Shown here: in pieces, positions 18,910 through 26,837 of the stretch
Numbering within the stretch: the stretch's first letter is position 1
Layout: each line of letters begins with the position of its first letter
Source of the DNA: Terriglobia bacterium
GTDB lineage: Bacteria > Acidobacteriota > Terriglobia > UBA7540
Direction: 5' to 3'
NCBI GenBank assembly: GCA_035712365.1
Contig: DASTAW010000058.1
Span: 62,001-126,000, forward strand
DNA length: 64,000 nucleotides
Made by a program: the position numbers and the translations under genes
The notes under the pieces: generated by a model
What the model was told of the DNA's origin: nothing
Database searches by the model: none
What the model saw: only the letters and a program-made list of their open reading frames with translations

Positions 18910-19992
18910 CTATTTTTTCACAAACTCGAGGGTCTTTTTCTGCGCGGGAACCTCCACCAACGCCGTCTTTGCTCCCGCGCTCGCGGTAACGGAGCAGTTC
19001 ATTTCCTGACCGTCCGCGCGCGCCGTGCACGAGTTCCACGACGATGGAAGCTTCCACTTGAGCGTGAGCGGCACGTCGTAAACTCTGGCATCCAGCGGCC
19101 AGGAGAGCGAAAACCTGGCGCTTTGTTCCGAAGATTCCCCGGCTTCGACCTTGAGCGCTTTAGTCTCCTGAATGTACCGGACGACATCGCCAAACGTGGC
19201 GGTCCAGATCTCGCTGTGCTGCGCCAGAAAGCCGGCCAACTCGTCCAGGGCCTGGTTCGTAATTGAAAGCCACTGGCCGCCGACGCCATGAAAAACGTAT
19301 ACGCCCCAGTTGTGGCCCTGGCGAACGGGTTCCAGTTGGGCCAGCAGGCTGGGGAAATCTTTTCCAATCGTCCAGCCGAGGACCGGCACCGTGAGCGGAT
19401 TGATGTCTTCAGCCACGACAGGCGCCCAGGCGTTGTAGCCGCGCGCGGCAAAATAAAATTGCGCCACGTAATCCATGTAGCGCGCCTGGTTGCGGGCCAG
19501 GTCAGCCTGGCCACCAAAAGTCATGTCACCGCAGGGATAGGCAAACGTGAGGCCGCGGCGGACGCCCAGCCGTGAGATGATGGACTCGGAGCTATCGCGA
19601 ATTTCCCTCAGCATCATTTCCGGCGTGTATGTTTGTGAATGGATCTCAATCGACTTCAACATGCAGGGATGGTTCACGGTGTGGCTGGCGATTTCATTAC
19701 CTTCCGCCGCCAGGCGTGCCCAGTCGTCCGGTCGCTTGCGCCATGAGTTCAGGTTGCCGGTGATCACAAAAAAGGTGCCTTTCAGGCCGTGTTTCTTCAG
19801 GATCGGTCCTGCGTTGTCGAGCTGTGTCTGCATGCCATCATCAAAGGTCAGGCTGATGGCGGAGCTGCGATCTCCTGGCCAAATCGTCGGAGCCGGCGCC
19901 GCCGTTTCTAGTCCAGCGCTGCCGATCGACGGCAATGCCGCTGCGGCTGCCGCGGCTCCCAGAAATCGACGCCGGCTGATTGAAGTGTTCAT
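18910..19992 (-). CDS. Tat-exported polysaccharide deacetylase (NodB domain)
   Basis: 360 residues from the ATG at 19992, which has GAGGAG nine bases upstream; longer in-frame starts give a Cys/Arg-rich tail unlike a protein. The N-terminus carries a twin-arginine signal (SRRRFLGAAAAAAALP). The NodB homology domain begins with SSAISLTFDDGMQTQLDNA (first metal Asp pair), continues with GLKGTFFVITGN and GNEIASHTVNHPCML (metal His-x3-His), and includes TFAYPCGDMTFGG. These CE4 enzymes remove acetyl groups from chitin, peptidoglycan or xylan. A C-terminal ~100-residue beta domain follows. It is convergent with the arabinose operon, which may suggest xylan side-chain metabolism, but that link is weak. 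Confidence 0.88.
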   Translation of the reverse strand: MNTSISRRRFLGAAAAAAALPSIGSAGLETAAPAPTIWPGDRSSAISLTFDDGMQTQLDNAGPILKKHGLKGTFFVITGNLNSWRKRPDDWARLAAEGNEIASHTVNHPCMLKSIEIHSQTYTPEMMLREIRDSSESIISRLGVRRGLTFAYPCGDMTFGGQADLARNQARYMDYVAQFYFAARGYNAWAPVVAEDINPLTVPVLGWTIGKDFPSLLAQLEPVRQGHNWGVYVFHGVGGQWLSITNQALDELAGFLAQHSEIWTATFGDVVRYIQETKALKVEAGESSEQSARFSLSWPLDARVYDVPLTLKWKLPSSWNSCTARADGQEMNCSVTASAGAKTALVEVPAQKKTLEFVKK

Positions 19993-20309
19993 GCGTTTCG
20001 GCTCCTCATGCGAGTAACTTAGAGATGGATTCCAACCGGCTGCTGCTCGGGCCGGGGCGCGCGCATTCACCTCTCCCAGCAGCCTTGCGCGACGGCAGGC
20101 GGCACACGATGCGGTCAAACCGTTCCTCTTTATACGCCTAAACTTGCTGCAAATCAAAGACACTGGAAGGAAACGACATTCCGTCACAGCCGTTCTACGC
20201 CTGGGCGGCCGTCATTGCAAAGCAGGCTTAAAGACGGTGAACGTAAGCACGGCCCTGTGGCACAAATCCGGTGCCGTGGTTCCACGATCGCGCTATAGTA
20301 GCAAACATC

Positions 20310-20942
20310 ATGGGCGCGGACCTCTTTGTTACCGGAACGGACACCGGCGTTGGCAAGACTCTGGTTTCGGCACTACTATGCGCGGCGCTCGACGGTGTTT
20401 ACTGGAAGCCGATCCAGACGGGCGCATCTGAGGACAGCGACAGACGCACCGTGATGGAGCTGGCTGGACTCGATGCGGAGCGCACGGTCCCGGAGTGCTA
20501 CATCTTTGATCCGCCGGTCTCTCCGCATCTGGCCGCCGAGTGGGCTGGCGCAAGGATTGATCTGGGCGCGATTCACCGCCCGGAAGAAAAACTCTCCGGT
20601 CCGCTGATTGTTGAAGGCGCCGGCGGTGTGATGGTGCCGGTGAACGGTCGAGAGTTTATGCTGGACCTGATGCGCCGGCTCGGATTGCCCGTCGTAGTGG
20701 TGGCGCGCAGCGGGCTGGGGACCATTAACCACTCGCTGCTGACGCTCGGCGCGCTTGGGCGATCGGGACTTGCGGTGAAGGGCGTCGTCGTCGTCGGCAC
20801 ACCGAGCCGCGACAACGAGCGCGCCATTGAGCGCTACGGCTGTGCCCCTATCCTCGGCCGCGTGCCGCTGCTCGAAGTCATCAACCGGGCGGCGCTGCTG
20901 GAAGTTTTCAATCGAGAATTCGACAGGGATAAGTTCGACTGA
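20310..20942 (+). CDS. bioD: ATP-dependent dethiobiotin synthetase
   Basis: 210 residues from ATG 20310, which starts right at the conserved MGADLFVTGTDTGVGKT P-loop; an upstream GTG at 20271 would add an unconserved tail. Other BioD landmarks are YWKPIQTGA (the substrate-binding Lys/Gln/Thr segment), PHLAAEWAG, LIVEGAGGVMVPVNG and VARSGLGTINHSLLTL. It closes the ureido ring of biotin from 7,8-diaminopelargonate, CO2 and ATP. The stop codon abuts the bioA start with no gap, so the two are translationally coupled. No clear BirA operator was seen upstream. Confidence 0.93.
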   Translation: MGADLFVTGTDTGVGKTLVSALLCAALDGVYWKPIQTGASEDSDRRTVMELAGLDAERTVPECYIFDPPVSPHLAAEWAGARIDLGAIHRPEEKLSGPLIVEGAGGVMVPVNGREFMLDLMRRLGLPVVVVARSGLGTINHSLLTLGALGRSGLAVKGVVVVGTPSRDNERAIERYGCAPILGRVPLLEVINRAALLEVFNREFDRDKFD

Positions 20943-22250
20943 ATGTCTCAGAAGCCCTTTTCCATCTGGCACCCCTTCACCCAGGACGCCCTTGATCCTG
21001 GGCCTGTCTTCATTGAGCGCGCCGAAGGTGTTTATCTCTACACGAGGGACGGCCGCCGTCTGGTGGATGCGATCTCGTCCTGGTGGGTGACCCTTCACGG
21101 ACATGCGCATCCGCTGATTGCCGAGGCCATCGCGGAGCAGGCGCGAAAGCTCGAGCAGGTGATTTTCGCAGGCTTCACCCACGGGCCCGCCGAAGAACTG
21201 GCAGCACACCTGCGGATGGTGCTGCCGCCGCCGCTCGAACACATCTTCTTTTCGGACGATGGATCAACCGCCGTGGAAGTTGCACTGAAGATGGCGATGC
21301 AGTACTGGTGGAACCAGGGCAACCGCAACAAGCGCAAGTTTGTGGCCCTCCAGCACGCCTATCACGGCGACACGGCGGGCGCGATGTCCGTGGGAGAGGA
21401 TTCGTCATTTGTTGCGGCATTTGAGGGCCTGCGATTTCCCGTTTATCGCGTACCATCGGCATACTGCTACCGGTGCCCTGTGGGCAAGACACGAGCCTCG
21501 TGTGATATCGACTGCATCCAGCCGCTCGAACAGTTGCTGGAAGAGAAAAATGAGGAGATTGCGGCGGTGATTGTTGAGCCGCTGTTGCAGGCCGCCGGCG
21601 GGATGATTGTCCATCCAGCAGAATTTCTGGAGCGTATTCGCCGGCTCACCACCCGGCACAATGTGCTGCTGATCGCCGATGAGGTGCTTACGGGTTTCGG
21701 GCGCACAGGCCGCATGTTCGCCTGCGAGCACGCCAACGTTGTGCCGGACATCATGTGCCTCTCAAAGGGTATCACGGGTGGCTTTCTTCCGCTTGGGGCG
21801 ACGGTGTGCTCCACTCCCGTTCGGGAGGTGTTCCGCTCCCCTGACCGCATGCGGACTTTCTTCCACGGTCACTCCTATACCGGAAGCCCGTTGGCATGCG
21901 CCGCGGCAATCGCCAGCCTCAGGATCTTTGAATCAGAACCCGTTTTTGAGCGCATCGCCGCCATTGAAAGTGTCCACGCAGAGCGCCTGCCAGCGTTCAA
22001 GTCGCATCGCGTGGTCGGGGATGCGCGGGCCATTGGCACTGTCGCGGCCATCGAAATCGAGGCGGAGGACGCGGGATACCTCTCAAAGTTGCGGCCGTTT
22101 CTCTATGACTTTTTTCTGGAAAGGGGCGTCCTGCTCCGTCCGCTGGGGAATGTCGTTTACATCCTGCCGCCTTACGCCATCACGCGGGATGAATTGCACT
22201 TTGTTTACGACGTGATCGCGGAGGCACTGGACGGAGTATCCGGTTTGTGA
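20943..22250 (+). CDS. bioA: Adenosylmethionine-8-amino-7-oxononanoate aminotransferase
   Basis: 435 residues, class III PLP-dependent aminotransferase. The start IWHPFTQ and TRDGRRLVDAISSWWVTLHGHAHP are BioA hallmarks. Further motifs: FFSDDGSTAVEVALKMA, ALQHAYHGDTAGAMSVG, LLIADEVLTGFGRTG (Asp of the PLP site) and LSKGITGGFLPLG (Schiff-base Lys). It makes 7,8-diaminopelargonate using S-adenosylmethionine as amino donor, the step before BioD. It follows bioD directly. A CxxC-type segment (CYRCPVGKTRASCDIDC) in the middle is an insertion seen in some BioA lineages. bioF and bioB are not in the window. Confidence 0.94.
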   Translation: MSQKPFSIWHPFTQDALDPGPVFIERAEGVYLYTRDGRRLVDAISSWWVTLHGHAHPLIAEAIAEQARKLEQVIFAGFTHGPAEELAAHLRMVLPPPLEHIFFSDDGSTAVEVALKMAMQYWWNQGNRNKRKFVALQHAYHGDTAGAMSVGEDSSFVAAFEGLRFPVYRVPSAYCYRCPVGKTRASCDIDCIQPLEQLLEEKNEEIAAVIVEPLLQAAGGMIVHPAEFLERIRRLTTRHNVLLIADEVLTGFGRTGRMFACEHANVVPDIMCLSKGITGGFLPLGATVCSTPVREVFRSPDRMRTFFHGHSYTGSPLACAAAIASLRIFESEPVFERIAAIESVHAERLPAFKSHRVVGDARAIGTVAAIEIEAEDAGYLSKLRPFLYDFFLERGVLLRPLGNVVYILPPYAITRDELHFVYDVIAEALDGVSGL

Positions 22251-22312
22251 GGCGGGCGGGCAAGGACCGGGGGCGGTTCGCCAGAAAGCGTCCCGCGGGT
22301 CCAACAGGCGCT

Positions 22313-22582
22313 CTAACGCTTAACCTGCTGGCTGACTTTCGCTGGGTCCGAGTCTGGGTTGGCAGGGGCCTGACCGGCATAGCCAGTAGTCGCACCCATC
22401 AACGCTGAGTTGCTGGCCGTCGTCATATGCACGGAAGCGGCGAAACAGATTTTGTTGACTTTAGTTGCCACACCGCCCATGGTCGAAAGCGCGGTTAATG
22501 TGACCAGAAACAAGAGCAAGGCATATTCAGGTATATTCTCGGCCTTGTCTTCCGTCCAGATTGTCTTCAGAATCCTTTTCAT
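22313..22582 (-). CDS. Flp-type (type IVb) pilin-like small protein
   Basis: 89 residues from ATG 22582, which has GAGGGAGG seven bases upstream. The N-terminus MKRILKTIWTEDKAENIPEYALLLFLVTLTAL matches Flp pilins: a short basic leader, a Glu-Tyr pair just before the hydrophobic helix, then a polar tail. Flp pilins are cut by a TadV/CpaA peptidase and polymerised by the Tad system; none of those genes is in the window, so this is an orphan copy. The C-terminal 50 residues are polar, Ala/Ser/Asn-rich and unremarkable. It is convergent with bioA. Confidence 0.68.
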   Translation of the reverse strand: MKRILKTIWTEDKAENIPEYALLLFLVTLTALSTMGGVATKVNKICFAASVHMTTASNSALMGATTGYAGQAPANPDSDPAKVSQQVKR

Positions 22583-22769
22583 CCTGCAGCCTCCCTCAGC
22601 GAGGTTCACTCAGCATTTTTTGCAGGTACCGGAAGAACCGGGAGAAGCAATCGCGATCAGCGAACGTTCCTGCACCGTAAACTCACCGGCCCAACCTGTT
22701 GCTACCATCGGTTCTCCGCTTCTACATAATTCCCAAGGAGGGTTTTTGTTCGGAATTCGTAAGAACTCT

Positions 22770-22786
22770 CCTTAAGACGCCTTAAG
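22770..22786. promoter_or_regulatory. Direct repeat CCTTAAG with 10-bp period in the pilin upstream region
   Basis: CCTTAAG occurs at 22770-22776 and again at 22780-22786, exactly one helical turn apart, about 190 bp upstream of the Flp-like gene. Ten-base-phased direct repeats are the usual shape of OmpR/PhoB-type response-regulator sites. The whole 22583-22988 gap otherwise shows no gene. The binding factor is unknown and the assignment is tentative. Confidence 0.3.
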
Positions 22787-22988
22787 CATAAGGCCGACAC
22801 CGTGCTGGCAACAATTCGGCGAATCCAGCAATACGGACGATCAAAATCCTGTTAGTCGGGTGGGCAAACACCTGAATATCAATTCATTATTGCCAAGTCT
22901 TTAACTGTAGAGGGCAGCATTGGGTTGTTATCGGAAGAAAGCAAACAGCAGCCTTAATCTTGCGGGACTTTTGCTTCCCGCTGGGACC

Positions 22989-24092
22989 TTAAGTAGAAGC
23001 AGGCAACAGATAGAAGAAGATCGCCATGATCAGGTACACACCAACAAGCTGCAGCCCTTCAAACCAGTTGGTTTCACCATCAAGGCAAACCACTATGACG
23101 ACAGCAACGGAAAAAACTACGGCGACAATTTCGGGCGGCGGAAAGGCCAGTGACATCGGGGCGGTGAAGATTTCTGATACAACCACAAGGCATGGCGCCA
23201 CGAACAGTGCGATCTGCGCGCTGCTTCCCATACTGATGCTCAAGGCGAGGTCCATTTTCTTTTTATACGCCATCATCACCGCGGTGGAATGCTCAGCGGC
23301 ATTGCCGACCACCGCGATCACCACGATGCCCACAAAGCGGTCCGTCCATCCAAGAGCGTGGGCCGTCAATTCAACCTGCGTCGCCAGAAATTCGCTCTCC
23401 AGCCCGATTAGTGCAGCGGCGCAGATCAGGATGGCCAGGGCAGCCGCCATGCCTATTTTGGGAGGGGCCGCAGGTTCAACCCCAAAGAGGTTGCGGTGGG
23501 TCCGGAAAGTGAAGATGAGACTGCCGAGATAGCAGACCAACAGAATAAGCGCCGTCCACAGGCTGAGTTGTTCAACGGTCGGGCCGGTGTGCCCAACGGA
23601 CCCGAAGACTGCCAGATCGTATACCGCGGGCATCACCAGTGCGACGACGGCAACCAGCAGCATGGTAGTGTTTGATCCCGCTGCGAAACGATTGAAAGTT
23701 TGCCTTTCCTGGCGCAATCCGCCCAAAAAAGCGGCCAGGCCCAGCACCAGCAACAGGTTGCCGATGATGCTGCCCGCGAGCGATGCCTTCACCACTTCCG
23801 TATGGCCGTGCCAAAGCAGAATGAGCCCAAGTATCAACTCGGTCAGGTTCCCCATGGTGGCGTTCAGGATTCCACCGACGGATGGCCCGACGTGCCCCGC
23901 CAACTCTTCGGTTGCAAAACCCAACAGAGCGGCGAGTGGAATAAGGGCCAGGGCCGTCGCGGCAAAAATCACGATGGACGAGAAGCCGAAGACTTGGAGC
24001 AATACAGAGGCGGGAACCAGAATTGCAATCGATGCCCACCACCGTAGCGGCACGAATCGCCAAATCTGTATCCAGACAGACCGTTCAGACAT
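22989..24092 (-). CDS. Calcium/proton antiporter (CaCA superfamily, Cax/ChaA-like)
   Basis: 367 residues with about 11 hydrophobic helices and the two inverted alpha-repeats that define CaCA exchangers: GGILNATMGNLTELILGLILL in the first half and VVIAVVGNAAEHSTAVMMA in the second, each carrying the ion-binding G-N-x2-E motif. Length fits Cax proteins. It expels Ca2+ (possibly other divalent cations) in exchange for protons at the inner membrane. The start is set by GAGGTAAGTT directly upstream. The leader region contains a candidate structured element, described separately. Confidence 0.92.
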   Translation of the reverse strand: MSERSVWIQIWRFVPLRWWASIAILVPASVLLQVFGFSSIVIFAATALALIPLAALLGFATEELAGHVGPSVGGILNATMGNLTELILGLILLWHGHTEVVKASLAGSIIGNLLLVLGLAAFLGGLRQERQTFNRFAAGSNTTMLLVAVVALVMPAVYDLAVFGSVGHTGPTVEQLSLWTALILLVCYLGSLIFTFRTHRNLFGVEPAAPPKIGMAAALAILICAAALIGLESEFLATQVELTAHALGWTDRFVGIVVIAVVGNAAEHSTAVMMAYKKKMDLALSISMGSSAQIALFVAPCLVVVSEIFTAPMSLAFPPPEIVAVVFSVAVVIVVCLDGETNWFEGLQLVGVYLIMAIFFYLLPAST

Positions 24093-24123
24093 AACTTACC
24101 TCGTTCGTGGAGGTCCTGCATTT

Positions 24124-24200
24124 CCCGCGGTGTGGCAAGGCTTCGCCTCCGCCGGGGCTGCGACTGTGCGACGATAGCCTGCTGGCTCCCTTTGGTCCGC
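24124..24200 (-). promoter_or_regulatory. Possible yybP-ykoY-like leader RNA upstream of the antiporter gene
   Basis: Read on the minus strand, the leader has AAAGGGAG..AGC near its 5' end, ATCGTCGCACAG in the middle and CTTGCCACACC near its 3' end. In the manganese-sensing yybP-ykoY riboswitch the equivalent conserved loops are GGGGAGUAG and CGUCA.CA, with a closing GGCAAGACC-type strand. The match is partial (GGGAGCC rather than GGGAGUA) and I could not form a convincing P1. The gene type downstream, a divalent cation exchanger, is one this riboswitch is known to control. Weak candidate. Confidence 0.22.
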
Positions 24201-24487
24201 AATACTTCCTGTCCCTGCGGCCGCCTACGGACTTTCCGATTGTATCCCGAGAGAGACCTCGCCCCGGCACTGCTGCCCGGTGAACCTATGCGCCTGACAA
24301 GGGCCTTTGATTAGACAACCTGATGATATCAACTGGTCCGCCCCATCACAATCGGTGACAGGCAAGGCATGCGGGGTTGCTTCTGCGAATCGATCATGCG
24401 GGCGCGGCATTTCGGTGGATGAGCGACAAAGGATAAACCAGTATTGATTGTAGTTATCAACCACGGTAAGTTAAACCTCATAGGAAG

Positions 24488-26104
24488 ATGGTCGATCAAC
24501 TAAATTCAGGAGCCATGCCTGTATTTGCTGAACCTGTTGGCAGAGTGCGCCAATTCTGCATTCTTGTATTCGCCGCCTTAACCGTTGCTCTTGTGTTACC
24601 TCCGAGAGTTGCTTTTGGATCAGATTCGGAGGCAGTTCAACACTTTAATCTCGGAAATAAGGCTTTTCAGACTGGAGATCTGACGCAAGCGGAAGGCGAA
24701 TATCGGGCGGCACTTAAAATCGATTCAGCAATGATCGACGCGCGTCAGAACCTGGCCATTACGCTGGCCCAGGAAGGTCACCTGGAGGCGGCTGCGGAAG
24801 AGTTGCGGATCGTGTTGGCAGCCCGGCCGAATTCCGCCGAGGCACATTACAATCTTGGACAGGTTCTCTTACAGCAAAAGAACGACAAGGCGGCGTTGGC
24901 TGAACTCCAGAAGGCTGTCAAATTGAAGCCAAATTACCCCGAAGCAATGAACAATGTTGCACTACTTCTCGAACGGGCCGGTGATAAAGAAGCAGCATTT
25001 GGAGAATTTCGGTCCCTCCTCGCTGCCAACCCGCGTTATGCGGAGGCGAGGAATAACTTCGGCCAGGCGCTGGCAAACGAGGGAAAACTCGACGAAGCGA
25101 TTGCACAATTTCGGGCAGCAATCAAACTGCGCCCGGGATTTCCCCAGGCGCATGAAAATCTGGGCCTGGCGCTGTTGAATAAAAAGGATAAAGAAGGTGC
25201 AAGATCTGAGTTTCAGAAAGCCGCCGACCTTGGGAGTGCTGACGCTTACCTGAGCTTAGGCGTACTTCTGGGAGAGAATGGAGAGCTTGACGCCGCAGTT
25301 AGAAGCCATCAGGAAGCCGTCCGGCTGATGCCGGATGATCCTATGGCGCACTTTCTACTGGGTGGGGGTCTCCAGCAAAAAGGTGACCTCGATGGGGCAA
25401 TCTCCGAGTATCGCCGGGTGCTAAGGCTCGATCCTCAATTTTCCTCAGCGGATTTGAACCTCGGTGTTGCATTGCGTGAGAAGGGTGACCTCAGCGAGGC
25501 TGCGTCGGCGCTGGAAGCCGCAGGTCGAATATCGCCCGAGAATCCAGAAGTCCATTACCAGCTCGGCGTCACATTAGGCCGGAGTGGCGATCTGCCGCGC
25601 GCTATCGACGAGATGCGCCGAGCCGTTTCCCTGAAGCCCAATTACTCCCAGGCTTTCTATGGTCTCGGCCAGACACTCCGGCGTATGGGAAAACTGGAAG
25701 AAGCCCAGGAGGCATTCAGCAGAGTTGAGCAACTGCACCGGGCCGATGCGGAATTTGCGCAGGCCAATACCCAGTACAACCTTGGTTTGGCTGCGTTGGC
25801 AAAAGGCAACCTCGACGCGGCGCAGAAAGCTTTTGAGATGGCTCTGGCCATCAAGCCGGATTTTGCGGAAGCCCACACCAACCTGGGCGCAATCCTGCTC
25901 GATCGAGGCGAAACCCGGAATGCGATCGGGCAGTTCCGTGCAGCCATCGATGCGAACCCCGATGACGCCCGGGCTTATTACAATCTTGGGCTCGCTCTCG
26001 AAAAGGCCGGCGATTCTGAGGCTGCTCACGCTGCTTTCCAGCATGCGCTGAAACTGGATCCACAGCTCAAAACTTCTGCGCCAGCTCGTCAGAAGTGGAA
26101 ATAA
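24488..26104 (+). CDS. Exported TPR-repeat protein
   Basis: 538 residues. An N-terminal hydrophobic segment (FCILVFAALTVALVLPPRVAFG) acts as signal peptide or anchor, so the protein is probably periplasmic. From residue ~52 to the end it consists of about 14 tandem tetratricopeptide repeats of 34 residues, with the typical pattern A-x-Y-N-L-G-x2-L and P-N-Y-x-E-A (for example AEAHYNLGQVLLQQKNDKAALAEL cut short here). TPR arrays mediate protein-protein contacts. The start is uncertain: ATG 24488 and ATG 24515 both have poorly spaced AGGA(G) sites. No partner is evident; it precedes the TonB receptor by 700 bp. Confidence 0.85.
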   Translation: MVDQLNSGAMPVFAEPVGRVRQFCILVFAALTVALVLPPRVAFGSDSEAVQHFNLGNKAFQTGDLTQAEGEYRAALKIDSAMIDARQNLAITLAQEGHLEAAAEELRIVLAARPNSAEAHYNLGQVLLQQKNDKAALAELQKAVKLKPNYPEAMNNVALLLERAGDKEAAFGEFRSLLAANPRYAEARNNFGQALANEGKLDEAIAQFRAAIKLRPGFPQAHENLGLALLNKKDKEGARSEFQKAADLGSADAYLSLGVLLGENGELDAAVRSHQEAVRLMPDDPMAHFLLGGGLQQKGDLDGAISEYRRVLRLDPQFSSADLNLGVALREKGDLSEAASALEAAGRISPENPEVHYQLGVTLGRSGDLPRAIDEMRRAVSLKPNYSQAFYGLGQTLRRMGKLEEAQEAFSRVEQLHRADAEFAQANTQYNLGLAALAKGNLDAAQKAFEMALAIKPDFAEAHTNLGAILLDRGETRNAIGQFRAAIDANPDDARAYYNLGLALEKAGDSEAAHAAFQHALKLDPQLKTSAPARQKWK

Positions 26105-26837
26105 TGACGAGTCAGCGTAGAGGCACGACACATCTTACCCGAGGCGTTGTAGATCAGGACGACCATTTTGGAGGACTATGGGAACCAGGCTCTTGCGGCA
26201 ATTTAGCCAACTATGCTGACGTAATTTTGATTGATTCAGCCAGCATGCCTGAAGCCGCGTGGAGGACGCGATCAAGGGTAAGAAGTCGTACAGGGTCTAG
26301 ATAGATAGGCAGAACAAAAGGTTAGACAGCACGGCCCGAGGCTCGATTGAAGTTTGTTCCATGACCATCTCTATGAATATTTTCGATCATATCGTGGATA
26401 GCTTTTCGGGTTTTAGCAAAATTATCTTGACAACTTAGCCTGAATACATGAGACTATGCTCATCGAACTTGTTACTTACTGATTATGAAGCCATTTTGGA
26501 CGGTATTTAGAGACAGTCTTGGAGCCGGAGCAATTATTATTCAGACGATTTTCTGAAGATTTATGCTACGGGGCGGGCTGGTACCGAAACCAGGCGGCCT
26601 TAACCTGAAATCGCAGATTAGAGACTGTGGCAGGTGCGGGTCTGAAGTGGCAAGTTCAACAAAACCCGTTCAATACTGGCTATCAGGGAGCCACGATTCC
26701 CATCTCAGCCGCTGTTGGCAGTCGCTGCCGCCTCGCGGAGAGCATCAGGTAAACACACGCCGCCAGTCTTAGCATCCGGACATTCAGTCTGATTTTTTGT
26801 GTAAATGCGTTGGGTCAAGTGCGAGACGGAGGAGACC
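26105..26837. other. Long intergenic region, locally AT-rich
   Basis: About 730 bp with no credible gene. The part from ~26340 to 26560 is clearly more AT-rich than its surroundings and includes TTGACA at 26427-26432 with no good -10. The last bases hold the ribosome-binding site GGAGGAG for the receptor at 26838. It may contain a long leader or decayed DNA; I see no match to a neighbouring gene. Confidence 0.5.

Noticed and set aside
26427-26460. Promoter TTGACA in the 26.1-26.8 kb gap
   Set aside because: No acceptable -10 at 16-18 bp; too far from the receptor start to be persuasive.
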